In this document: positions 1 to 10,984 of the stretch, one piece after another
Layout of the letters: every line of letters begins with the position of its first letter
Numbering within the stretch: the stretch's first letter is position 1
NCBI GenBank assembly: GCA_020912385.1
Contig: CP087208.1
Location: 310,001-374,000, forward strand
Source: Neofusicoccum parvum
Taxonomy: Eukaryota; Ascomycota; Dothideomycetes; Botryosphaeriales; Botryosphaeriaceae
Reading direction: 5' to 3'
DNA length: 64,000 nt
Position numbers and translations under genes: made by a program
The notes under the pieces: generated by a model
What the model was told of the DNA's origin: nothing
What the model saw: the letters and a program-made list of their open reading frames with translations, nothing else
Databases searched by the model: none

Positions 1-1148
1 AATGTATTCAATCTGTAGTAATAATGAGGTCTGTGAGTTGTGGAAAGGGGTAACAAAGCAGAATGCTTAAAAATACGGGCCGATGCTGTAAGATATAGCG
101 TAGGCATTTTGGGTTGGCCTTTTAATTACTAAGTGATTCATCATTTTACAAAGCTGCAAAAAAAAACAATGAAAAAGCGCTAGCTACTGATGTCGTGCCG
201 AATAGTCAGCATGCCGTCACTTCTTCATCCGCTTCCAGACTCCCATCTTCTCCTCTCTTTCTTGTTCAGAGTTTCTGGGCCATCTCAAGGCTCACCTCGC
301 TCTTTGTAGCTATGTGAAGTGCGTGCTTGTAACTCCAATTGGCTTTGACAGCAGCACCTGCCGGGGCGAGCATATCCTGGGCATATCCTGGATTCTCTCG
401 AATTGCTCTACCGCACTATCACCAGAGCCTATGTAGCACATATAATTCATGGGCCTGCTTGATAGTATCTTGAGATCCGCTCTGAGTTTAAGGAGATGTT
501 GCGCACGCTCTTCTTGTAGATTGACTTGTCACTTTTAAATAGCTGCCGATATCGACTTCGGAACTTCTAACTTCTAAGATTGCACATGATGCAGAAGGAA
601 CTTTGCTTCATTCCAGTAGCCACAAGGGATTATGAGACTCATGGGTTTCTCAAGGCTTCCAAATGTTGAATTGTCTTCTGCTTAAAGAGACACCGGTTCA
701 AACAACAGTACGAGATATTCCAGAGTTGCGCCCTGAAGCGGCGAGCGGAGAAACCCATCAGAAATACAATCCAACGAGAACGCATTAGATGAAAACCAAT
801 ACAGCATGCCAATAGCTGAAGTCTAAACAAGCTCCAGAGTCCACAATCACAGTAGCCACAGCGTTGCACTCCACCCCAGTCCCACACCGCACGCCGCATA
901 CCCACGCGCCTCCTCAACTAAAGCTCGCTGCCCTCTACATAGCCCTCAAGACCAAGTCCTGCCATACTACTAACGGGATGTTTAGCGGGATAGACTCAAG
1001 CGTGAAAAAAAAAACATTAAATGGAGAGTGAAATGTGGGTTGCTGGCGCGACAACGAATTGTTGATACTTATGATGCGGTCGGTATGTCATTACTTCAAA
1101 TCTCATACCCATTCCAGACAAGTGCGGGCTTTGGACAAGTCCAATTCC
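1..1148. other. No gene recognised
   Basis: AT-richer intergenic DNA with only short, unconvincing reading frames on both strands. No RNA gene, repeat family member or promoter element could be identified. Confidence 0.5.
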
Positions 1149-1818
1149 CTACATACCTCGTACTTCCACGTGCTCGTAGTACTGTCTGTCTAGGCCCCAT
1201 TGAGAAAAGGTGCACTTGTCATGCAACTCATCCATCACGACGTCAAGATCCCTGCGTGCATTCTGATTCCAGTCATACCCCTCAAACGCAACCAAAAGAT
1301 CCTGCAGCTTTGTGCCCAACTGTGCCGCGTCAAGTTGAGAACTCTCGACTTTGTACCATTCAGTACCGTAATCTGGCACGAAGTCAGGTAAGTAGATATT
1401 ATGATAGAAGCAAGACAGAGAATGCCATGTTACAGTTGCCATCAAAGCTAGGATGCTTGATATATGTCCACTCCAACCACTTGCCGATCCTTCGCGTTTG
1501 AGCTTGTGCATTTTGGTTCAAGGTTTGCCTAATCGGAACCGTGGATTTGGTGTTCTCCTCTGAACTATATTATCTATCAGCTCTATGTATAGCACGTAAT
1601 GATGAGGGGCTACGCACGCAAAGGATGGATTCTCCGTCAAGTATGATGATCGGAATGTTCCATCTCCGAATTTAAGGAAGAAGCAGGGTCTTCCATTTGG
1701 CTGCCTGAATTTCAGCAAAGTAGAGACACTCAGGCACCTTACTCACTTGAGAGATCGAAAGGCCCTGGCGAGGGTCTGGGGTGATGATACAGTAGCAAGT
1801 CAGACTTCCGGAAGCCAT
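1149..1818 (-). CDS. Small spliced hypothetical protein (168 aa)
   Basis: Four exons can be read on the minus strand: 1818-1747, 1700-1614, 1557-1434 and 1372-1149, totalling 507 nt (168 codons plus stop). The start ATG begins MASGSLTCY. The third intron (1433-1373) is convincing, with GTAACA donor, a CTTAC/CTGAC branch region and CCAG acceptor. The first uses a NAGNAG-type acceptor; the second (donor near 1613, acceptor near 1558) is the least certain. The C-terminal half is acidic and Trp/Tyr-rich (motifs GTEWYKVESS, EGYDWNQNARRDLD). No signal peptide, membrane segment or known domain was recognised. It is transcribed away from the lectin-like gene at 2803. Function unknown; the open frame across exons and consistent phases argue that it is a real gene. 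Confidence 0.6.
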
Positions 1819-2802
1819 ATTGAATCTGCTTTGGGGGAGAGATCTGTGGGGGACAAATGGAAGTCAGCCTTGCGAGACTGCCACCCTTTTACCCCGCGTT
1901 GGGGCGCAGCTTTTATTATGTTCTGATTGCTATTATTAGAACATCACATGTTCAGCTGATATCTCTTAAGTCGCCTCTGTTCGCCAAATGACGCCACATG
2001 AGCGGATTTATTGGTCGCAGTTCTATCCAGATTGTGACCAACCCGAATTAAATCATTATCCCTCGCTGGACATTCTCCGTGCAAACCTGAACCATAGTAC
2101 GGCAGATCAAAGTGTGGCTTTGCTTATTATGCAGTGTATTTGAGCATGGGAATGACATGTGTGACCCCTGTCCGCCGCTGCCCAGCACCCGCCTCTGTCC
2201 CGTACCCAATATGCTCTATCTTTTAAAGTAGAACCGCAGACACAGGAACTTTGTGGTCTACTCAAATATTCACGTTTTTAATGTACTTGGAGTCCGCAGG
2301 AACATGTTACCAAGTATTTATGTGTGGCTGCGCTGCAGAGCAACTAAGGCATGTGAGATGCATCCTTGCACTAATCCAGTCTTTGCTTACATTTTGGAAC
2401 AGTAGTGCCTGACACCGCTAGTTATATGGAAGAGAAACTAGACTCAATATGAGTGTACAAAATTATGTAAGCTTTAGGATCAAATGCACGCAGTGCCACT
2501 CCAACATTCTGCGCAAGGGTAGAGACTCACCTCCGACGCTTGGCATCTTACCATATTGAATCCTACCTGAAAGGAACCAGCCACACATGCACAGTGATTG
2601 AGACCAACTGTATCACTGCTAGTGTGATTGGCTCGTGCGGTAGTCGTTCGTGGCTGTGTGTTACAGTGTTTAAGCGCCGTCGGGGGCCGAATCCATCAAA
2701 TTGTGTCATATATCCATTATGCCGTCACCCCCACCGCAGCTGACTATCCTGATCTTGCGTCAAAAATTTTCATCGCCCAAATCAAGGACAACTATCCAAA
2801 AT
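1819..2802. promoter_or_regulatory. Divergent intergenic region
   Basis: About 1 kb between two head-to-head genes (1818 minus, 2803 plus). It should hold both promoters. AT-rich in parts; no TATA box, repeat or additional gene could be assigned with confidence. Confidence 0.4.
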
Positions 2803-4371
2803 ATGACCTCTGGGCAGGATCTGTACAGCTCGCTGGAGGTTGATGAGGAGGCCAATCACCAAGAAAAGCTCCGCAAATTACAATACTCGCCTTTGCACGT
2901 AACGGCAGCTGAAGACGGGAGTGACGTATTACCGCAGGTCGCAACTGATCCAGAAAATTATCCGGAAGCATTACATTCAGGATACAATGCAGAGGAGCCA
3001 TTTCCAGCCCAAGAAAAGAAATCACGGTCAACGTTATGCGGTCTTCGTAGGAGAACCTTCTGGATTGCCGCAACCATAATGGTCCTCATAATAATAGGTG
3101 CTGCTGTCGGAGGAGGAGTCGGGGGATCACTGGCTGCGAAAAGCTCTTCGGACGCTCCCAGCACCAACTCCACGTCAACAACATCCTTTCTTCCTAACAC
3201 AAACCTCGCAGCGGTCAATTACACAAGCGGTGATTTGGAACATCGCAGGGTCTTCTTCCAAACTCCTGGTGACGGCATCTATCAATCTGCATGGAATTCT
3301 TCCGGGAAAACTTGGACAGTTGCAAGGGTTGAGGCCAAAGACAGTACAGTTGCTCGCTCAGAGCTCTTCAAAACTCCGACACCGATAACAGCAAGCTTTT
3401 ATGCATGCTCATCAAATGTGAGAGACCGGAAAGTATTCAAACAAACCTTCAGCAACTGATCTCGCGCCGAGCCAGACTCCAAATCTTACTCTCTACTTCT
3501 TGGACAGCTCATCTCGCCTCCGCCAGCTCCAGACCTCCAACCCCGACGACACAACCTGGTCTCTCGGCTCCACCGACAGCGACTTCAACATCCCCGCCGC
3601 CTCTCACCTCGCTTCATACAGCTGCCAAGACCCTTCATACCCAGACTACAGCAACGCCTGGTTCCAAGACTCGGACGGCTACTACCAGATCATCGACTCC
3701 TCGGGCGGCAAGACCAAGGTCGACAATACGCTGACCTCGGGCGTCAACATGGTCAAGCCTCCGGCAAACGCCAGCCTGGCCATCGTGCCGCACTACATGT
3801 ACGACTACAACGTGACGGCCAAGAGCAAGCAGCCGTACGTCTCGCTGTTTTACGTCAACTCGGACGTGCTGTACGAGTACCACTACTACAACGGGAAATT
3901 CGATTGGAACCGTAAGTCACCCGCGCCTCTCCACCCCCCCCATCCTCCCTCCATTCTTGGGAAGCGCTGCTGAACCGTGTGGCTCATGTGCGCTCAGGTC
4001 ACTTCGACGCCTCCTCCGAACCCCGCCTCCCGCCCACTGCCAACATGGCTGCGTTCAGCTGGGGCTACAACGACACGCTCGCGTCCATCAACGGGATGCA
4101 GGTGCTGTACACGATGCCGAACAGCGAGTCCGGCGGTGTGTCGATCATGACGAACAAGAACAACGCGGCGAAGTGGAACAGTATAGATGCCGGGAACTCG
4201 GATAACGCGTTCAAGGGCGTGGCGCGGTACTCGGCGATTGCGGCGACGCAGGCGGGGAGGGTGTATGCGGTCGTGGAGGAGGGAGGGAAAGCGGAGTTGA
4301 GGGAGTGGGAATATGTGCCAGCAGAGGATCGGTACCAGTCAAATGGGCCTGTAAATACGGATGTTGCATAG
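2803..4371 (+). CDS. Type II membrane protein, lectin-like ectodomain
   Basis: Three exons, 2803-3417, 3476-3911 and 3998-4371, give 474 aa. Both introns have clear sites (GTGAGA...CCAG, 58 nt; GTAAGT...TCAG, 86 nt) and phases fit. An upstream in-frame ATG at 2719 would add 28 residues. Residues 1-85 are polar and cytosolic-looking. One membrane helix follows at about 86-110 (FWIAATIMVLIIIGAAVGGG), then a Ser/Thr linker and an extracellular domain of about 340 aa rich in N-glycosylation sequons, with repeated aromatic motifs such as LYFLDSSSRLRQLQ and VSLFYVNSDVLYEYHY. This layout resembles the fucose-specific-lectin-like beta-propeller proteins common in filamentous ascomycetes. Sugar binding is inferred from that resemblance only; no specificity can be assigned. 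Confidence 0.75.
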
Positions 4372-4918
4372 GATGGCATGGTGGATTGCGTTAAAGAGAT
4401 GGTAATGTTAAAGCAATGGAGAGAGTAAGCTACAGCTCCGAAGGTCCAACAACGTTGAACCTGTTGGTCTTACAGCTAGGGGAAGCCTGATCTTTTGCGG
4501 CAACACTACCACAGAATCAGTAGGTGGAAACAGAACAAAAATAAAAGGGCAAACGTTAAGTGAAGTTGCGGAATTTACAGCCAGTCAGCCAAACACGCTC
4601 TTCTGACAGTTTCACGTCATTGCAACCCCGGGAGGGGCGTCATACTACCAAACAACAAAATGTACGGAACGAACGCGAAACTTCAAACACAGATTTGACA
4701 CATGGCCAAGACGTGTGAGAGTAGAAAATGATGCATTGTAGTACAATTTATTGGAGGTGACGCAAAAGAGAGATGCGTGCACCATGTACCTTTCCAGACC
4801 CCAAACCACACCGAAAAAGCCGCGGAGCACCAAGACATCAACCACGGTCTAATGATCAGTGAACTTCCTCACCCAACGAAACGCCTTCCACCAACCCAAG
4901 TTCCACCACCTTGAAAAA
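4372..4918. other. Convergent intergenic region
   Basis: Between the 3' ends of the lectin-like gene (plus) and the small secreted gene (minus). Expected to hold both 3' UTRs and polyadenylation signals; no gene or repeat seen. Confidence 0.45.
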
Positions 4919-5329
4919 CTATTCCTCTGCGCGAGGACGCCCGCTGAAGTCCCTGTTCCGGTCCGGCTCCTCCGAAAGGTCATTGTCCATGACACTCGTC
5001 CCTGTGTTGGGCAAGTGGCCATCCTCGTTCCCGACACGAGCTCCCGCTCGGTGCGGCATGTCGGTTGCCTCGGACTCGGGAGTCGTGTATATCGTTGTGG
5101 CTTGGTAAAATACAGTCTCGGTAGTTACATCGGACACAAGAATTGTCACGAACTGCGACAAAGGCTCAACTTCATGGGTCGGGGTGCTGACTGTAGCAAG
5201 GGTGGATTCGGAAAGAACTGAATTGCCGGCTACGGTATAGTTCCAGTGGGGAAGTCTCTTAGGGCCTCCAGGATCTACAATGCCTCCGGAGACTAAGGGA
5301 AGCAAGTAAGCGAAGAAGGCGAGCATCAT
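4919..5329 (-). CDS. Small secreted protein, hypothetical (136 aa)
   Basis: A single uninterrupted frame starting with ATG at 5329. The first 15 residues (MMLAFFAYLLPLVSG) are a plausible signal peptide. The remainder is Ser/Thr- and Glu-rich, with a sequon (NYT), a region of alternating Val/Thr (TILVSDVTTETVFYQATTIY) and an acidic/Arg tail ending RPRAEE. It has no Cys-rich effector pattern and no recognised domain. It may be a wall-associated or secreted protein, but nothing in the sequence shows a role. A missed downstream intron is possible. Confidence 0.5.
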   Translation of the reverse strand: MMLAFFAYLLPLVSGGIVDPGGPKRLPHWNYTVAGNSVLSESTLATVSTPTHEVEPLSQFVTILVSDVTTETVFYQATTIYTTPESEATDMPHRAGARVGNEDGHLPNTGTSVMDNDLSEEPDRNRDFSGRPRAEE

Positions 5330-6671
5330 TGTGATGATGTGAGTTTGTGCGCCGGTAGAGAAGTAAAGGTGGGGCTTTGAGAGTGGACATCAACAGAGCA
5401 GCATAGGGACCACTGCTCAAGTAAATAGACTTGAGAAGGGCAGATGGGCATTCTGTGATCAGAATGTTGGTCTATCGCACTTTCGAATTGTGGAAAGAAA
5501 CAATGTTGGGTCAAGTGATTGCCTATGGAGTCTTCGAGTCCAACATAATGGCAAGCAAACACTTAAACTTGACAATCGTGACGGTGAACCCCGCAAACAT
5601 GCACGCTGGGAGATACCAGAACACCAACGATGAAGATGTCTGTCATCGAATAAGACAGCCAGAATACTCAGTGAAGCGTGATCAAGCAATAATCAAACGC
5701 CCACGCTCCACCAGATATTAATTCTTGATCAACAAGACTCGAAAGAGAAGCAGAAGAAACCACCAAGAACGTATGAAAATACTCTGAAGCAGAAAAGAGC
5801 CTATGCTGGCATGCGAACTCCTCTGTCTCCACCAATGCCTCAGTGACCCAGAAAAAGCGAGTCCAACCACCAAACAATCCACGTACGCTCCAAGCCCATA
5901 TTGCTCCCTCACACACTGCTGCACCTGCCCAGCTTGTCAGCCCCCGGCGAATTCCTCTCAGCTTGCCATGAAAGACGACCCAGCAGCCAACAAGAAAGAC
6001 ACCGCGAAAGAAGGGGACAAAGAGCACGAAGAGCACAAAGGACCAGCCAAGCCTCGCACGCATCCGCAAACAAACCGCACACGCCTCGCCCAGTCACGCC
6101 GTCGCAAAACCAACCACTCGGAACTGCCATAGTATTTTTATACCTCACGCTATGCCCTTATTGGGAAGATGAAAAGATACCAAACCCCTACCTAGCCGCG
6201 CGTATCACTGCCTCGTCGCCGTCACGTTGGGGAGAACCACTCGCTCAGACTGCCACACCATTTGCACTCCTCCCCTTTAAATGATGAAAAGAATAAGAGT
6301 AGCTCAGGATCATTTGACAAGGCTGGTGTTGTCGATTCGCAATGGGGGGAAAGCAGATCATCTGGAACGAACTTTTTGCTGTCCGCAACGCACGAGATTA
6401 TGGAAGAACGCCAAGTAACCATCTCAAAACCATGAATTTTCTCAGGTATCCACCTCGAGAAAAGAAAAGAAAATGGAAAGCAGCAAGAGGAAGACAAGAG
6501 GCAGGGCACTCTCTTTCTCTCTGGCACACGTGCAGAAGAAGTGATGGGATGCTGATTCCGTGGATGACTCCAGTATTTCTCGAGCTCATCCAACATCAAG
6601 CGGGCGGGGGTATGGGTGGACCATGCTTGCTTTGCCGGCGAAGCATCAGGCTGTGATCACCAACCTGTCCC
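5330..6671. other. No supported gene
   Basis: 1.3 kb between the small secreted gene and the 3' end of taf14. A hydrophobic minus-strand frame at 5668-6069 (133 codons) is present, but its composition and lack of coding context make it unconvincing. The stretch holds the promoter of the gene at 5329 and the taf14 3' UTR. Confidence 0.4.
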
Positions 6672-8300
6672 CTACAGCTCCGTCCTTTGAGTCGTAAAGT
6701 CCCAGAGCATCTTGACGAGGTTGTCGGGCAGCGTGTAGAGATCGACGTGGAACTCACCGTCTATGACTGTTAGCATTATGCGCGTCTTTTGCTCGCGGAG
6801 CTGGCGGATGCGGCATTACTTACTCTCAACGTCGTTCTTGGTGTACGTATCCTGCGTCTTGTTGTCATGCACCATCTGCACAACCTGGAGCAAGTCGTCC
6901 TCGCCAAGGCGCTGCAGGCCATCCGCCAGCTTCTCCATATCAACCTGTTTGATCATATCAGCCTAGCGTCCTTCCCTGAACTCGTACAAGTCCTCCAAAT
7001 CCTCAACTCATCAAGAAGTGAAGACCCGAGTACGCGTGAAAGACACTCACCGCCTTATCCTTCTTCTTCTTCGCACTCGGCAGCGCGCTCCTGCTCCGAG
7101 CACCGTTTTCCTCGCCCGGCACGGAGCCCGACTCTTTCAGCAGCGTGAGGAGCTCCGGCTTGGGGTTCTTGAAGACGATCCAGTGCTTGGCCTCATAGCG
7201 CTCGGTCTGGAAGTTTAGGTCATGGTCGATCGAGTGGTCGCCGCCCTTGGCCACGCCCGAAAGGATGATCTGCATCTCAAACTCTCCCCAGCCCTCCTCC
7301 TCGATGCGGAACGGAGGCTTCTTGAGGCCTGTGTGACGAGGAAAGCAACCATCAGTACGACAAGCTCGGGAACGGGCAATCGCTTGGCAAACTTACTCTG
7401 TACGGCCCTCTTCTCGAAAGACGGGTGGAGCCTGTACGTTGCCCTCTCGAAGATGTTCGCGGGAACCTCCTCGCCCTGTTCGTTCAACAGCCAGATCTCG
7501 ATGCTCCACGCGCGCATCGGGAAGCCCTCCATCTGCTGCGGCTTGTCCCTGCAACAACCAAAAGTTAGCCAAGGCTATTTCCCTCTCTATCTCAAAATCC
7601 ATCTCATATACATGCTGAGAGGGCCCGGCACATCAACAACAGCGCGCTGTTGTTGTTCTCCGCCGGCCGTCCGTCGTCCGTCGCCTGCGCCGCCGCCGCA
7701 CAGCCTTGTCCAATGTAACCCTCCTCCTACGCGCCAGCAACCTCCAACACGTCCCACGACGCGAGACGCGTTGTCCGCGGGCGAATATAGGCGACGCGAC
7801 AAGCGTGAGCGCGCGAGCAGAAAAGCCCGCCCCCACGCCCACGCCCGGCAAAAGCTCACGCGCAGCGGCGCGACCTCACGCCATCTCTGGCACGCGGCGG
7901 GCACCGCGACGCAGGAGCGCCCCCCGGAAGCTCCAAGCCCGCGATGCCGGGCGGGAGGGGAGAGCGAAGGCGCCGACGGACGGACGGATGACGAGGGGAC
8001 GAAACGCAACTCGGGGCTCGGGCGGGCGAAGGGCGGGAAGCGCCTCCATGGCTCCGGCGACGGGTTGGTGATGTGCGGGCGAAGACTTACGTGATGCGCT
8101 GCTCGGTGACGAGCTTGATCTGGCGTTTGACCTGCGGGCGTGGGAGTCTCGCGCGTCAGCTCATCTGCACAAGGTTTCGCATCGGGTTGTCATAGCTCCG
8201 CCTCTTCCCACCATGATCCTCTCATCGCGTGGACGGATTCGGGAAGGGAGCAGCGGGAGCAGGCTGAGCTATGGCGGTGGTGGGCACTCACGTCAGGCAT
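6672..8300 (-). CDS. taf14: TAF14-like YEATS-domain chromatin subunit
   Basis: Six exons (8300-8292, 8131-8091, 7548-7397, 7328-7051, 6944-6824, 6760-6672) encode 229 aa. The N-terminal YEATS domain (about 1-135) is clear: MPDVKRQIKLVTEQ, the conserved MRAWSIEIWLLNEQGEEVPA, HPSFEKRAVQ, PPFRIEEEGWGEFEMQI and TERYEAKHWIVF. A Lys-rich linker follows, then a C-terminal ET domain (about 160-229: MEKLADGLQRLGEDDLLQVV ... GEFHVDLYTLPDNLVKMLWD). Taf14 is a shared subunit of TFIID, TFIIF, SWI/SNF, INO80 and NuA3 in yeast, reading acylated histone H3 through YEATS and binding partners through ET. The first exon is only 9 nt (ATGCCTGAC), and intron 2 is 542 nt, far longer than its neighbours. Family assignment is firm; splice sites are well supported. 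Confidence 0.93.
7634..7655. repeat. Perfect 22-bp palindrome inside a taf14 intron
   Basis: Two arms built on CAACAACAGCG around a GCGC centre, lying within the 542-nt second intron of taf14. It could form a cruciform or an RNA hairpin in the pre-mRNA. Function unknown. Confidence 0.75.
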
Positions 8301-9421
8301 GGTTGCGGGTTGCGGTCGTGGGCTCTCTGGTTCTGGTGGTTGGGGGAGCTCTCAAAGCCTCGGTCTTGCTTTCAATGCCGGATTCGCACGACAAAGTGAT
8401 GGTCGGATGCGGGAAGTGCGCGTGGTTGGGAGAGGTTCGGCGGACGCAGTCGCAGGTGGGTGAGGGCAGGGCTCGGCGGCCGGCGACAAGTGTGGAGGTG
8501 GTCGTCGGGTCGGAGCAGCAAAGCAAAGGCAAAGCACGGCGCGAAAACAGTTCCGCGCGGGCGTGCGGTGGTGGATAGGAAAAGCAGAGGCGCGGCGATG
8601 GATGGATGGGCGTCGGCCGGGGGGATTATTAAAAAGAGAGCTCCGTCCGTGGCGGCGGCAGCGGAAGCAGCAGCGGCAGATCCAGGGTCGCTGGCGCGCT
8701 GGGCTTGAGGCGGCTGGGTCTCGTGTGGTGGGGTGCGGTAGCGGTGCGGTTGCGCTGCTGCTGCGGTGACGGCGAGCGGCACAACGCGTGTGGCTCTGCG
8801 CGCCAGAAAGAACAGCGAAGAGGCACACGGTCACCGCAATGGGCAAAACACGGCACGCCCGCCCGCAGGCTCTCACGGACGCTCCACGAACGGTTGGATC
8901 ACTTACAATCGCCCGCGCATCCCGCACGCTCATCAGACGCCCGTCAACTCAATCGCCCTAAGCGCCAGGCTGCCCCACGGCTCCTGGCCGCGCGGGTGCC
9001 AATAACCTAAAAAGCGTATTGCCCGCCCAACACACGCGCGGTTTCATAACGATCATGGGCATCGCCTTGTCCAATATCGTGTCTTGGATCTAACTACATG
9101 ACAGCCGGACGGCTTTCTCTATCTACTTTCCCTCAATGCGCGCGCGCTAGTCTGCCATACCAAGAGCCTTCCTTTTCCGGCAACGTGCGTTGAGGGAGAT
9201 ATCGCCAATTCGACCGCGTGCAATGAGTACTCGGAGATGGGTGTGTCATGACAAGCAAACGGGCTGGGGAGAAAGCATGTGATTGGTTTGGGGGGTGAGC
9301 TTAAGGCTAATGCTGCTCGAGCCGCGGTGTGGTCGTAAAGGTGTGCATGATGATTTTGAATGGGGGTACTGGCGGGGCATTATGGGTGTTCGTTGATATG
9401 TGCACTTTCTCCTCCAACCAT
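8301..9421. promoter_or_regulatory. taf14 upstream region and yrb1 3' region
   Basis: 1.1 kb between two tandem minus-strand genes. GC-rich, with many overlapping long frames on both strands that have proline/arginine-rich, low-complexity translations and no conserved motif; these are judged composition artefacts. It should contain the taf14 promoter and the yrb1 terminator. Confidence 0.4.
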
Positions 9422-10369
9422 CTACTCCTTTGCGAAAAGCGCCTCGTTCTCCTGCTGCGCCTTGATGAAGGCCTCCTTGAAAAGGTTGGCGTCTGGACAC
9501 AGGGTTAGCACACGCGCTGGACGTCAAGCAGTCGTGCCTGCACTTACTCTCGCTGTTGGCGAAGCGGATCGCGAGCGTCTGAGCCTCGGGCTCGCCCTCG
9601 CTGACGTCCGCAGCGGCATTCCAGACCCAGCTGCGGTCGCTGCCGACGTTGGGCGACAGCTTCATGTCGGGGACGACTGCGTGTATCCATGTCAGCATTC
9701 CACCATCACTACCCCGCTCAGCATCCAACGAAGCACGTACCGTAGTGGTTGGCGCAGACCTTGAGGGTCTTGTCGCGCCTCATAACCAGGCGAGTCTTGC
9801 CGTTCTCCTTGTGCTTCAGCAGGCGGACGTCGCCCGTGCCGCGCTCCTTCCACTCCCTCGACTCGCGGTCGAACTTGAAGAGTTTGGCGCGCATCTTGAA
9901 GGTCTGCTCCTCAAGCTCCTCGTTGGTCTTGGTCTCAACCTTCTCCGTCAGGTGCACAACGGGCTTGAACTCGACGTCGGGCTCGTGGTTCTCGGGCTCT
10001 TCTTCCTGCTGAGGCGCCAAAGGATTAGCAAAACGCGCGCGGGCAACAGGCAAAACGTGCACTCACGTCGTCGGCCTTCTTGGCCTTGGAAGACCCGGAC
10101 GGCTCGTTGATGTCATCGTCTTCCTCCTTCTTCTCCTTCTTGGGGCCGCCGCCGAACATGGAGAAAACGTTGTCCTTGACGGCCGAGGTGGCGGCGGAAG
10201 CAGCGCCGGCCACGGTGCCGGCAACGCCAGAGCTCTCAGCTGCCTTCTCGTCCTTCGACTCGGTCGCGCCGGCCGTCACCTTCTCAGTCTCGTCCTTTGC
10301 GAGCTGCGGCTCGAGGCCGGCCTTCGCCTCCTCGGCAGGGTCGAGCTTGGTAGCGGACGGCTCAGCCAT
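9422..10369 (-). CDS. yrb1: Ran-binding protein 1 (Yrb1/RanBP1)
   Basis: Four exons (10369-10067, 10005-9741, 9676-9548, 9492-9422) give 255 aa. Residues 1-101 are a disordered Ala/Glu/Lys leader. The Ran-binding domain spans about 105-235: [17 protein letters not shown], the characteristic [40 protein letters not shown], then [20 protein letters not shown] and LAIRFANSE. The tail [16 protein letters not shown] matches the C-terminal helix. RanBP1 is a cytoplasmic cofactor that helps RanGAP hydrolyse GTP on Ran and releases Ran-GTP from exportins. All introns have canonical GT-AG ends and consistent phase. The N-terminal leader is longer than in yeast Yrb1. Confidence 0.95.
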
Positions 10370-10984
10370 TTTGAACGGTGGTCAGATGAGGTGCTGGTTG
10401 CGGATGCGCGATCGCGAGGGTTTAGTAATTGCGTGGATGCGGGGGCGCAAATGTGGACAGGCTGTGGCGCACTGAGTGGAAATGTGGGAGGAGTGGTGGT
10501 TTGCAAGATGAGCCCCTCGTTAGCCAGCAAAACAATCTGCTTGGCGGCGGGCGCTTGCTGCGCTGACTCATCAATCTTATCGGCGCTGGCACGATTCATG
10601 CCCGAGACGAACGCGAGTGTGGGCCTTTTCCTGCCTTGCGCCGCCAGCTTTTCAGCACGCACGTCACCGCAGGCACCATCTCATTGAATACAAAAGTTCC
10701 GCCATGTAAGCCGCAACTATCCTAAGCTAATACCACTGCTGGGCGTGGGCATACCATTCTTATTCATTCTTTCGGGCTGTCTGAAACGAATTGAAAAAGT
10801 AACAGACCTCTTGGTCCAGCAACATCATCTCCTGTCCTCCCATTCTTAGAGCCAGCAGCCGGAGTCCTTCCTGTGAATCCCGCCCAGCGCCAGAGTCAAA
10901 AGAAAAAAAACACGCCATGGTTATACGAGTACTCCCTATCCGATGCGCCTGTGCAAATTCATCCGCCGCGCCGCCATGAATCAT
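10370..10984. promoter_or_regulatory. yrb1 promoter region and 3' region of the next gene
   Basis: 0.6 kb between two tandem minus-strand genes; no additional gene or repeat recognised. Confidence 0.4.

Noticed and set aside
5668..6069. Hydrophobic 133-codon minus-strand frame
   Set aside because: Composition resembles random AT/GT-rich sequence read in frame; no signal peptide logic, no neighbours and no splice context.
7222..8094. 290-codon plus-strand frame antisense to taf14
   Set aside because: It spans taf14 exons and its long GC-rich intron; no motif and inconsistent composition.
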